A DNA stretch of 64,000 nucleotides from Spirosoma fluviale (GTDB lineage Bacteria > Bacteroidota > Bacteroidia > Cytophagales > Spirosomataceae). The DNA lies in the NCBI RefSeq assembly GCF_900230225.1, contig NZ_OCNH01000001.1, positions 620,001 to 684,000 on the forward strand. The letters run 5' to 3'. A model generated the notes under the pieces. It was not told where the DNA came from. It saw only the letters and a program-made list of their open reading frames with translations, and made no database searches. Shown here in pieces: positions 42,187 to 51,700 of the stretch; the first letter of the stretch is position 1; every line of letters begins with the position of its first letter. The translations under genes were made by a program, and so were the position numbers.

Positions 42187-42307
42187 GGATAGTGCGAACG
42201 TTAACGTTCGTGCTTACTATTCCCCGGCCTCTGGCCGGTTAGCGAGTATTTTATTTCGGCTAGAGGCCGGAGAATAATCAGCACGAACGTTGACGTTCGC
42301 GCTATCC
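42187..42307. repeat. Long compound palindrome between gene pairs
   Basis: Outer arms begin GGATAGTGCGAACGTTAACG at 42187 and end in the complement at 42307. Inner arms GGCCTCTGGCC and GGCTAGAGGCC also pair, and AACGTTAACGTT is itself palindromic. It separates the first and second cytochrome/DUF1501 pairs. Confidence 0.75.
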
Positions 42308-42338
42308 TGGACTATCCTGAATTAAACAAAGGTGCGGT

Positions 42339-44669
42339 ATGCATAAAAGTGCTTTCTATATCATTGGTCTGATTGCCGGCATTGTGGTGTATCTGCAATC
42401 CTGTTCGACCAGCTCCTCCAGTCGGGTAATCGACCAGGGCAGGTCGGATAATTTGCCGGAAACGATCAGCTATAACTTCGATATCAGGCCTATCCTTTCC
42501 GATAAGTGTCTGGCCTGCCACGGGCCGGATGCCAACAAGCGGGAGGCTGGTCTGCGGCTCGATATGGCCGAAAGTGCGTATGCTGCCTTGAAAGAGCATC
42601 CGTCGGCGCATGCGTTGGTGCCGGGGAAGCCGGAGGTGTCGGAAGTGGTTCGGCGAATTACCTCGGCCGACACGTCGATCATGATGCCCCCACCTTCGTC
42701 GAACCTGAAGCTGACGGCCCGCGAAATAAAGCTGATCGAGAAATGGATTCAGCAGGGGGCGGCTTATGAAAAACACTGGTCGTTCGTTTCGCCGAAAAAA
42801 CCGGTAGTGCCCACCGTGAAACTGGCCGACTGGCCGAAGAATGAGATTGATTACTTCATTCTGCAAAAACAGGAACAGCAGGGTGTAACGCCAAACGAAG
42901 AAGCCGACAAAGAGCGGCTGCTTAAACGGCTGAGCCTGGATTTAGTGGGCTTACCGCCTACACTCGCGTTGATGGATAGTTTCCTGGCCGACAAGAGCGC
43001 CAATGCGTACGAAAAGGCCGTCGACCAGCTATTGAAGAACCCCGCTTACGGGGAGAAAATGGCGCTGCACTGGCTCGATCTGGCCCGTTATGCCGATTCG
43101 CATGGGTACCAGGACGACGGTTACCGGACGCAGTGGCCCTGGCGGGACTGGGTCATCCACGCCTTTAACAAAAACATGCATTACAACGATTTCGTGAGCT
43201 GGCAACTGGCGGGCGATCTGATGCCCAACTCGACCAAAGAGCAGCTTCTGGCAACGGCCTTCAACCGAAATCACAAAATTACTGAGGAAGGGGGCGTTAT
43301 TCCTGAAGAGTATCGAACCATGTACGTCACTGACCGGAATGATTTGTTTGGCAAGGGTTTACTGGGCGTAACCATCGAATGCGCCCATTGCCACGACCAT
43401 AAATACGACCCATTCTCGCACAAAGAATACTACCAGCTTTTCGCGTTTTTCAATAACGTAAAAGAGGTTGGTATCGAATCCGTTATTGGCGGCCCGGATA
43501 CCTACGCCAAGAAACCACTGATGGAAATCAGTAATGAGGACGTAAAAAGTATCCTATCCTTCGTCAATAAACGGGATACCAACCGCCTGATCGTGTCGGT
43601 GATGGGCGATCTGGACACGACCCGGAAAACATTCATTCTCAAGCGGGGCGTGTACGACGCCCCCGGCGACGAAGTACAGCCCGGAACGCCCAACGCTATT
43701 CTGCCTTTTAATCCCAGCTATCCAAAAAACCGGCTCGGGCTGGCCAAATGGCTCTTCGATAAGAAAAACCCTCTGACGGCCCGCGTGTATGTCAACCTGC
43801 TGTGGCAGGAGTTCTTCGGAAAAGGTATCGTCCGCACATCCGGTGATTTCGGGATGCAGGGCGAACTGCCTTCCCATCCCGAACTACTCGACTGGCTGGC
43901 GGTCGATTTTATGGAGCATAACTGGGACATTAAACGACTGGTGAAACAGATGGTGACCTCGGCTACCTATCGCCAATCTGCGGTGATTACGCCCGAAAAA
44001 CTGGCTGCCGACCCGGACAATCGGTTAATGGCCAGAGGGCCGCGTTACCGTATTCAGGCTGAATTTGTAAAAGACCTGGTGCTGAGCAGCAGCGGGTTAT
44101 TGAATCCCACCATTGGTGGGCCCAGCGTGAAACCCTATCAACCTGCCGGTTTGTGGGAAGGAGCAACATCGGGGCGGGGTCTGCTGTCGATGTACACCCA
44201 GGACCATGGGCCAAACCTGTACCGACGGGGTATGTATACGCTGATCAAGCGCACGGTTCCGCCCCCGTCGATGGCTATTTTCGACGCCAGCAACCGCGAC
44301 CTCTGCGAGGTAAAACGATTGAAAACCAACACGCCCCTCCAGGCGCTGGTCATGATGAACGACCCAACCGTGCTGGAAGCGTCGCGGGTGCTGGCCGCCC
44401 GGTTGTTGCAGGAGCGTGCCGATATGAATGCCCGGATCGAAAAAGCGTTTCGCTTGATCGTTGGCCGGAAACCGAGCGAAAAGGAAGTATCTATCCTGAG
44501 TGCCTACTACGATAAAGAACTGAAAAAGTCGACCAGAGCAAGCGCTGAGAAGTCGCTGGCCGTGGGCGAGTACCCCATTCCGGCCACGATCGACAAGCTA
44601 AAACTTGCCGCCCTGATGCGGGTCGTCACAACCATTTATAATCTCGAAGAAACCATCACAAAGTCCTGA
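42339..44669 (+). CDS. Lipoprotein c-type cytochrome DUF1549/DUF1553 protein
   Basis: The 776-residue protein has a lipoprotein signal ending LQSC (Cys 22). The Planctomycete-type cytochrome c domain has CLACHG at 57-62 (SYNFDIRPILSDKCLACHGPDANKREAGLRLD) and its Met ligand in TSIMMPPPSS near 115. DUF1549 is at about 165-375 (RLLKRLSLDLVGLPPTLALMDSFLAD, HWLDLARYADSHGYQDDG) with the second site CAHCHDHKYDPFSHKEYYQL at 348. DUF1553 begins at about 465 (NRLGLAKWLFDKKNPLTARVYVNLLWQEFFGKGIVRTSGDFG). It lacks the large insert domain found between DUF1549 and DUF1553 in many relatives of 900-1000 aa. It stands 5 bp before the next DUF1501 gene. Confidence 0.92.
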   Translation: MHKSAFYIIGLIAGIVVYLQSCSTSSSSRVIDQGRSDNLPETISYNFDIRPILSDKCLACHGPDANKREAGLRLDMAESAYAALKEHPSAHALVPGKPEVSEVVRRITSADTSIMMPPPSSNLKLTAREIKLIEKWIQQGAAYEKHWSFVSPKKPVVPTVKLADWPKNEIDYFILQKQEQQGVTPNEEADKERLLKRLSLDLVGLPPTLALMDSFLADKSANAYEKAVDQLLKNPAYGEKMALHWLDLARYADSHGYQDDGYRTQWPWRDWVIHAFNKNMHYNDFVSWQLAGDLMPNSTKEQLLATAFNRNHKITEEGGVIPEEYRTMYVTDRNDLFGKGLLGVTIECAHCHDHKYDPFSHKEYYQLFAFFNNVKEVGIESVIGGPDTYAKKPLMEISNEDVKSILSFVNKRDTNRLIVSVMGDLDTTRKTFILKRGVYDAPGDEVQPGTPNAILPFNPSYPKNRLGLAKWLFDKKNPLTARVYVNLLWQEFFGKGIVRTSGDFGMQGELPSHPELLDWLAVDFMEHNWDIKRLVKQMVTSATYRQSAVITPEKLAADPDNRLMARGPRYRIQAEFVKDLVLSSSGLLNPTIGGPSVKPYQPAGLWEGATSGRGLLSMYTQDHGPNLYRRGMYTLIKRTVPPPSMAIFDASNRDLCEVKRLKTNTPLQALVMMNDPTVLEASRVLAARLLQERADMNARIEKAFRLIVGRKPSEKEVSILSAYYDKELKKSTRASAEKSLAVGEYPIPATIDKLKLAALMRVVTTIYNLEETITKS

Positions 44670-44674
44670 TCGTC

Positions 44675-46129
44675 ATGGAAAAAGAAATTCTCGAACACGG
44701 CCTGCATTTTAACCGGCGTCGCTTTCTGTCCAGACTTAGCTTAGGGCTGGGCAGTGCTGCGTTGGGTTCGTTGTTGATTCCTGACCTCTTCAGTGGAAAT
44801 GGTATGGATGAAGACGGCCTGACGGTGGGCATCCCGCATTTCGCCCCAAAAGCCAAACGGGTCATCTATCTGTTTCAGAACGGAGCGCCTTCCCAGCAGG
44901 AATTGTTTGACTACAAACCAAAGCTGCGGGAAATGATGGGGCAGGAGTTGCCGCCTTCCGTTCGGGGTACGCAACGGCTGACGGGCATGACGGCCAACCA
45001 GAAGGAGTTCCCGATGGTGGGTTCATTCGTCGATTTCAAGCAATATGGTCAGTCGCGGGCCTGGGTTAGTGACCTGTTTCCGTACACCGCCAAAATTGTG
45101 GACGACCTGTGTATCGTGAAGTCGATGTTCACGGAGGCCATCAACCACGACCCGGCCCTGACGTTTTTGCAGACGGGGTCGCAGCAGGGCAACCGGCCAA
45201 GTATGGGCTCCTGGCTGAGCTACGGCCTGGGAAATGAAAATAAAAACCTGCCCAATTTCACGGTGCTGCTCTCGCGTGGTATAGGCAACGGGCAGGGCGT
45301 TTACTCGAAATTATGGTCGAACGGATTTCTGGATTCCGTGCATCAGGGGGTTCAGTTCAGCAAGGGCGAAGACCCGGTGCTGTACCTGCGCGATCCCGAA
45401 GGCATGAGCCGACAGGACCGGCGTGACATGCTCGATAATCTCGCCCAACTCAACGACCTGTCGTACCAGGAGTTTGGCGATCCGGAGATAGCCGCCAAAG
45501 TAAAACAGTATGAAATGGCGTATCGGATGCAGACCGCCGTGCCGGAGGTTATGGATTTGTCGAAAGAGCCGGATGATATCATCAAGCTCTACGGCCCTGA
45601 CTGTCTGGTGCCTGGTACGTTTGCCGCCAACTGCCTGCTAGCGCGAAAACTATCCGAAAATGGTGTGCGCTTCGTTCAGTTGTACCACCAGGGGTGGGAT
45701 CAGCATGGCAACTTACCGTTCGAAATAGCCAAACAGGCAAAGGATGTCGATCAGGCGTCGGCGGCTCTGGTCACCGACCTCAAACAGCGGGGTTTGCTGG
45801 ATGAAACGCTGGTGATCTGGGGCGGTGAATTTGGGCGGACGAGTTACACCCAGGGTAAACTTACCAAGGAAAACTACGGTCGCGACCACCATCCGCGCTG
45901 CTTCACCATCTGGATGGCGGGTGGAGGCATTAAGCCGGGAATGGTGTATGGTGAAACGGATGATGTGGGCTACAACATCATCAAAGACCCCGTTCACGTG
46001 CATGATTTTCAGGCCACGATACTAAATCAACTGGGACTCAATCACGAGAAACTGATCTTCAAACACCAGGGTCGGCGGTACCGGCTAACGGATGTATCCG
46101 GGAAAGTGATCCACGATATTCTCGCGTAA
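44675..46129 (+). CDS. Tat-exported DUF1501 protein (second)
   Basis: The 484-residue protein has a twin-arginine signal (FNRRRFLSRLSLGLGSAALGSL). It is close to the DUF1501 consensus: VIYLFQNGAPSQQELFDYKPKLREMMGQELPPSVRG, SWLSYGLGNENKNLPNFTVLLSRG, ARKLSENGVRFVQLYHQGWDQHGNLPFEIAKQAKDVDQASAALVTDLKQRGLLDETLVIWGGEFGRT-type sequence, GRDHHPRCFTIWMAGGGIKPGMVYGETDDVGY. The Asp, His and Glu residues of these blocks are in the places expected of the metal-binding phosphatase/sulfatase-like fold. It is translationally adjacent to the preceding cytochrome gene and together they make a standard PSD1/DUF1501 pair. Confidence 0.92.
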   Translation: MEKEILEHGLHFNRRRFLSRLSLGLGSAALGSLLIPDLFSGNGMDEDGLTVGIPHFAPKAKRVIYLFQNGAPSQQELFDYKPKLREMMGQELPPSVRGTQRLTGMTANQKEFPMVGSFVDFKQYGQSRAWVSDLFPYTAKIVDDLCIVKSMFTEAINHDPALTFLQTGSQQGNRPSMGSWLSYGLGNENKNLPNFTVLLSRGIGNGQGVYSKLWSNGFLDSVHQGVQFSKGEDPVLYLRDPEGMSRQDRRDMLDNLAQLNDLSYQEFGDPEIAAKVKQYEMAYRMQTAVPEVMDLSKEPDDIIKLYGPDCLVPGTFAANCLLARKLSENGVRFVQLYHQGWDQHGNLPFEIAKQAKDVDQASAALVTDLKQRGLLDETLVIWGGEFGRTSYTQGKLTKENYGRDHHPRCFTIWMAGGGIKPGMVYGETDDVGYNIIKDPVHVHDFQATILNQLGLNHEKLIFKHQGRRYRLTDVSGKVIHDILA

Positions 46130-46137
46130 GCTTGTTG

Positions 46138-46230
46138 TACCAAACAGCTTCCAGCTGTTTATTGACCGCTAATAGACTTACACCATTCACTTGAATTTTT
46201 ATACCAAACAGCCAGAAGCTGTCTGGTATA
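46138..46230. repeat. Two small hairpins in the gap before the last cytochrome gene
   Basis: AAACAGCT/AGCTGTTT at 46142-46160, and a 12-bp repeat 46201-46212 with 46218-46229 (one mismatch). The two elements share the ACCAAACAGC start and point in opposite senses. Confidence 0.6.
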
Positions 46231-46244
46231 CAATCCTATTAAAT

Positions 46245-48434
46245 ATGAATAAACGGCTGGTCAAGTTCGCAGAACAAGGGGTATTTGTTCTGGCCATCTT
46301 CATTCTGTTCATCCTGCTTTTTAGCGATCGTATTGTTGTGCCTCTCTGGTTGCAGCCCGTTGGGCGTATGCACCCGCTGTTTCTTCATTTTCCCATCGTC
46401 ATTCTGTTGCTGGCGATGCTCATGGAAGCGTTTCGTTTTCGAACTAAATCCGCTGAAAATCAAGCTGACGCTTCAGCCTTTTACCGAGACTTTCTGGCTA
46501 ATTTACTGCTCGTTGGCACCTTGCTGGCTGGCCTTACGGTTATCATGGGCTTGTTTTTAGCGCAGGAAGATGGGTATTCCGGTCAGGTGTTGTTCTGGCA
46601 TAAATGGTCGGGCGTGGGGATTTTCTTCGCATCGGCACTTGTTTATACGATTCGAAATAAAGCCTGGTATACTGCCCGAATCGCCAGAGTTGGGGCACTG
46701 ACCACAATTGTATGTTTAATTGGGGCGGGGCATTATGGGGCTACGTTAACCCATGGTGATAATTTCCTCTTTGCACCCATAAGTAACGAACTGAAACCAA
46801 CCCCCGTTTCGCTCGATCAGGCCCTGGTGTTCAATGATGTGATACAACCCATTTTCGAGCAAAAATGCGTTAGCTGCCATAACCCCGACAAATTAAAAGG
46901 GGAACTGAACCTGACTAGCATAGAGACGATTCAGAAGGGTGGAAAAAGCGGTAAGTTATTGGTAGCCGGTCAGCCAGCCGTTAGTTTGCTGTTACAGCGA
47001 ATTCATTTGCCCTCCGACGAAAAGAAACATATGCCCCCGCTGGGAAAGAGCCAGCTTACACCCCAGGAAATGACCCTGCTGGCGTTGTGGGTAAAAGGCC
47101 GCGCCGACTTTCAGAAGAGGGTTGTCGATTTGCCCCCCACCGACTCGCTGCGCTTCATCGCATCGGCGTTGTTCAAACCGGTTCAGGCGGTTGAAACGTT
47201 TGAGTTTGACGCTGCCGATGCCGAGACCGTCAAGAAGCTGAACGACGATTACCGAACCGTTGCCCCGCTGGCAAAAGAGTCGCCCGCGCTGGCTGTTAAT
47301 CTATACAATCGGGCCGCTTACAAACCGGAAAAAATCGACGAACTGAGTGCGGTAAAAGAGCAGATCGTTTACCTGAACCTGAATAAAATGCCCGTTACTG
47401 ATGCGACCCTAAAGCAAATTCGGCAGTTTGAAAACCTTCAGAAACTGGACTTGAATTTTACGGACATCACGGGAAAAGGACTGGCTGAGCTAGCGTCACT
47501 GAACCACTTAAAGACACTGTCACTAGCCGGAACGAAGGTTACGTTTGCTGACCTGCAAAAGCAGATCGGTTCGTTTAAATCCCTTAAATCCCTGGCTGTC
47601 TGGAATACGACACTCACAACCGCTCAGATCACACAATTGCAGAAAGAGCATAAAAACATCCAGTTTATCGGCGGGTTCGACGGTGCCGCCAGTGAGCCAA
47701 TCAAACTTAATCCGCCACAGATCAAAAATAACTCCACCATCTTTAACAAGACGCTGGCCCTGCAACTGAAACACCCGATTCGGGACGTTCAACTCCGGTT
47801 TACTACCGACGGCAGCGAGCCCGATAGCATTCATTCACCCCTGTTTACTGGTAAGACGGTTTTGGATAAACCGGCCATTATCAAGGCAAAAGCTTATAAG
47901 CAGGGTTGGTTTAGCAGCGATGTGGCTACGTTTAGTTTTTACAAGGGCTCCTACTTACCGGATAGCGTGAACTTATTGCTACCGCTCAACCCGGTTCATC
48001 AGGCCGAGGGGGCACATACCTTTTTCGATAGCAAGCTGGGTACGTTCAACGCGAACAGTCCGGCCTGGGCCAACAACTGGGCAGGGTTCAGAAAGAATGA
48101 AATGGCACTGGTATCCGAATTTAAGAAGCCGGTCAGTGTGAGTTCGGTTGCCCTGCGGATTATGATCGAGGAGGAAACCAGTATTTTTCCGCCCGGCCTG
48201 GTTGAAGTGTGGGGTGGCCCCAGCCGAACACAGATGAAACGACTAGGAACGCTCAGACCTGAGCTTCCTGCTCAAAAAAGCCCCCACGAGCTGAAAGCCA
48301 TTACCTGTACATTTCCTCCACAAACCATTTCGTACCTCAAAATTGTAGCGTATCCGCTCAAGCAAATCCCTGCCTGGCATCCGAATAAGGGAAACACCGC
48401 CCTGTTGCTGGTAGATGAAGTCTTCATCAACTGA
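46245..48434 (+). CDS. Membrane c-type cytochrome with LRR-like and chitobiase-like C-terminal domains
   Basis: Start at 46245 (MNKRLVKFAEQGVFVL) gives 729 residues; 18 further upstream codons come from the hairpin region. A DUF2231 membrane domain with four to five helices (12-165; RMHPLFLHFPIVILL, GHYGATLTHGDNF) is followed by a Planctomycete-type cytochrome c (CVSCH at 208-212; KKHMPPLGKSQLTPQEMTLLALW). Residues about 365-460 are leucine-rich-like repeats (IVYLNLNKMPVTDATLKQI, LQKLDLNFTDITGKGLAEL, LKTLSLAGTKVTFADLQKQI). After them comes a chitobiase/hexosaminidase C-terminal-like fold (LRFTTDGSEPDSIHSPLFTG) and a discoidin-like tail. It looks like an electron-transfer hub with a carbohydrate-binding end for the two preceding cytochrome/DUF1501 pairs (inference). 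Confidence 0.83.
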   Translation: MNKRLVKFAEQGVFVLAIFILFILLFSDRIVVPLWLQPVGRMHPLFLHFPIVILLLAMLMEAFRFRTKSAENQADASAFYRDFLANLLLVGTLLAGLTVIMGLFLAQEDGYSGQVLFWHKWSGVGIFFASALVYTIRNKAWYTARIARVGALTTIVCLIGAGHYGATLTHGDNFLFAPISNELKPTPVSLDQALVFNDVIQPIFEQKCVSCHNPDKLKGELNLTSIETIQKGGKSGKLLVAGQPAVSLLLQRIHLPSDEKKHMPPLGKSQLTPQEMTLLALWVKGRADFQKRVVDLPPTDSLRFIASALFKPVQAVETFEFDAADAETVKKLNDDYRTVAPLAKESPALAVNLYNRAAYKPEKIDELSAVKEQIVYLNLNKMPVTDATLKQIRQFENLQKLDLNFTDITGKGLAELASLNHLKTLSLAGTKVTFADLQKQIGSFKSLKSLAVWNTTLTTAQITQLQKEHKNIQFIGGFDGAASEPIKLNPPQIKNNSTIFNKTLALQLKHPIRDVQLRFTTDGSEPDSIHSPLFTGKTVLDKPAIIKAKAYKQGWFSSDVATFSFYKGSYLPDSVNLLLPLNPVHQAEGAHTFFDSKLGTFNANSPAWANNWAGFRKNEMALVSEFKKPVSVSSVALRIMIEEETSIFPPGLVEVWGGPSRTQMKRLGTLRPELPAQKSPHELKAITCTFPPQTISYLKIVAYPLKQIPAWHPNKGNTALLLVDEVFIN

Positions 48435-48780
48435 TTTCTTTTTGAATGCCTTTTAGTTATTCGGCGAACGCACTGAATCTTCATTTATAACCAATAGGTT
48501 AGTGAAGTTTCAGATGGGTTTGCCGGTGGTTACCTTAATGCCGAATAAACTATATAAGAATTTATTGATATATATGAAAATTAACTTTATAGCGTGTTGT
48601 TGATTATCAGTTAGATACATTCGATCCATTCGTTTACAAAACTATAATTTATTAAGATTCCGCTCCTCTATGGGTAGGTATAGGAAAGTATGAGAGAGTT
48701 AAATATCAATATTTGACTATTCGATTGACTTTTTTCGAAACAGAGTCACCTTAAAAATCCTATTCCTTACTCCAAAAACC
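48435..48780. other. Intergenic control region before the second susC
   Basis: A 346-bp A/T-rich gap with no supported gene. No strong terminator for the preceding operon is visible; the region carries the second shared susC promoter at 48673-48715. Confidence 0.6.
48673..48715 (+). promoter_or_regulatory. Shared susC promoter, second copy
   Basis: GGTAGGTATAGGAAAGT at 48673-48689, 18 bp, then AATATTTG at 48708-48715. Motif and spacing are identical to 33366-33408 while flanking bases differ. The motif ends 92 bp before the ATG. Confidence 0.7.
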
Positions 48781-51700
48781 ATGAAGAGATTCTATTTATC
48801 TATGGCAATGGCCATGGTGGTTGCAGAGTCCTTTGCAAGTTCTGCAAAACAGCTTAACGGCGGCCTGTCTAAAAACCGGACGTCCGTTAATGCCCTGGTA
48901 GCCCTTAACGCTCCGGATCGCCTGGCAGAAGCCGCGACGGATATTACCGTGTCAGGTAAAGTAAGAGATGAGAAGGGAGATGCATTACCCGGCGTAAGTG
49001 TTGTGGTAAAAGGATCAACACAAGGGACAACCACCGATGGAACGGGTAGTTTTAAAATCTCCGTCCCTAACGCCAATTCGACGCTGGTTTTCAGCTTTGT
49101 TGGGTATGCACGAAAAGAAGCCGTTGTGGGTGGCCAAACGACACTTACCGTAACATTATCGCCGGATGACCAAACATTAAATGAGGTTGTGGTCGTTGGC
49201 TACGGTAGTCAGTTGAAAAAGGAAATAACGGGTGCTGTGCAGACTGTAAGTGCCGCAGAAATCAAAGATTTACCCGTGTCTCAGATTGGCCAGAAATTGC
49301 AGGGCCGACTGGCGGGTGTGCAAATTAACCAGGCTACCGGTAAACCGGGTCAGGGTATCAGTATCCGTATTCGCGGTCAGGTATCGGTTTCGGCGGGTAG
49401 TGACCCGCTTTATGTAGTTGATGGCTTCCCGATAACGGGCAACATTGCCCAGCTTAACCCCGATGAGATTGAAGATCTTTCGGTGTTGAAAGATGCCGCT
49501 TCGACCTCGCTGTACGGGTCGCGGGCCGCCAACGGGGTTGTGCTGATTACCACTAAAAAAGGCAAGCCAGGTCAAACAAACGTTAGTTTCAGCACGTTTG
49601 CGGGTATCCAACAGGTACCCATGCGCGGTCGTGTAAAAATGCTGGATGCGGTTCAGTTTGCGCAATTCAAAAAAGAATATTACGAAGACCAGTTGCAGCC
49701 CGTGCCGGTTGAATTTCAAAACCCGTCTCAGTACGAAGGTAAAAACAACGACTGGTATGACGCTTTAATACGGCAGGCACCGTTGCAGAGCTATAACCTG
49801 AGTATTTCTAATAATACAGGCAAGGCTAACACGTCGTTGGTTGCCGGTATCTTCAATCAGGATGGGGTAGTACTGAATAACAAATACAAACGGTATTCGC
49901 TGCGCCTTAACTCAAACTACAATTTGTCGGATCGGGTAACGATTGGCTTTAACGTAGCTCCTTCATACGTGTTCGATAATACGCCCCGAACAGATGGCGA
50001 CCGGGGAACCGGGATTTTATTCAACGCCCTGCACACCTGGCCGGTTATGCCCATTTATGCAGCAAATGGTGAACTGACCAAGTTCAATACCTTCCCCGGC
50101 AGTACGGGTAACATTTTCCAGTATCCCAACTGGGTGCGGGCTGCTAATGAACTGGTCAATGAAACCAAGAATACCAACCTGCTGGCGAATGCGTATGTGC
50201 AATACCGGCCGATCACCGGGTTAACCCTCCGGTCGACGATGAACATCGAGTACCAAAACGCTAAGTTCTTCTTCTTTAACCCGTCAACGGCAACGAGTGC
50301 TATCAACGTGCCCATACCCACTACGGCTGTTTCGATTCGGCAGGGACTGGAGAACACATCCTGGCTGAACGAAAACCTGGCTACCTATACCCGCAGCTTC
50401 AATGACCACAACTTTGAGTTGCTGGCTGGTTTTACTAACCAGTGGTATCGACAGGAATTCAGCCGTATCCAGGCCGATACCTATGCCGATGATCGGCTTC
50501 CTACGATTCAGGGGGCACTCAATATAAACCGGGGTGGTACACAAAATGGTGTAAACCAATGGGCATTAACGTCTTATCTGTCTCGTTTGACCTATAACTA
50601 CAAGGGAAAATACCTGTTTACCGCAGCTGTCCGGACAGATGGTTCATCCCGATTTGGTGCGAACAATCAGTTTGGTACGTTCCCATCGGCTTCGGTAGGC
50701 TGGGTACTGTCGGATGAAAACTTCATGAAAACGGTCATGCCCGTTTCGTTTGCCAAAGTACGAGCTAGTTACGGCGTAATCGGTAATAATAACATTGGTA
50801 ACTACACGTCGTACGCCTTAGTTAACAATACAACAAATGCCGTATTTGGTAGCACAGTCGCTACGGGTGCTGTCGTAACGTCGCTGGCTAATCCTAATTT
50901 AGGCTGGGAAACGACCAAGCAGTTTGATATAGGGCTTGACCTGGGTTTGCTTAACGACCGTATCCAGTTCATTTACGATTTTTATACGAAACGGACGACG
51001 AATCTGCTTTACGCCGTACAAATTCCACAGGAGTCGGGCTTCGCCAATTTTAATGACAACATTGGTGAAATCAAGTTCTGGGGCCATGAGTTCTCGCTGA
51101 CTTCCAAAAATACGACGGGCCGACTCAGATGGACGACCAATGCGAACATCTCGTTTAACCGCAATCAGGTTGTTGCACTGGCTCCGGGTATCGACCGGGT
51201 GTATGGTTCGTTCCACATTACGCAGGTTGGTAAGCCCTTCGGGCAGTTCTATGGCCTGATTAAAGAAGGCTACTATCAAAGCGCCGAAGAACTCCGAACA
51301 TCACCCATTATTCCGGGCCGTTCGGCGGTTGGAACCATCAAGATGAAAGACGTCAACGGAGATGGTGTGATTACCTACGGTGGTGATGCCGATGACCGTA
51401 CCATTATTGGCAACCCATTTCCGAAATTCACCTACGGGATTACGAACGATCTGAAGTACGGTAATTTTGATTTCTCGATTACAGGTTCCGGCTCGTATGG
51501 CAATCAGTTATGGGTTCGCCACTTGTATAGCACGGCCAACCTGGATGCTGTATTCAACATGGTTGAAGGCGTAAAAGACCGTTTCCGCGTTCAGAATGTC
51601 CTGACGAATGGTGTTGGTGTGGCTACTAAGGTTATCACACCCGGAGCCGGTCAGTTTGGCGCAACCAACAATGGTGGGAACTTTACCGGTATTGAACGCG

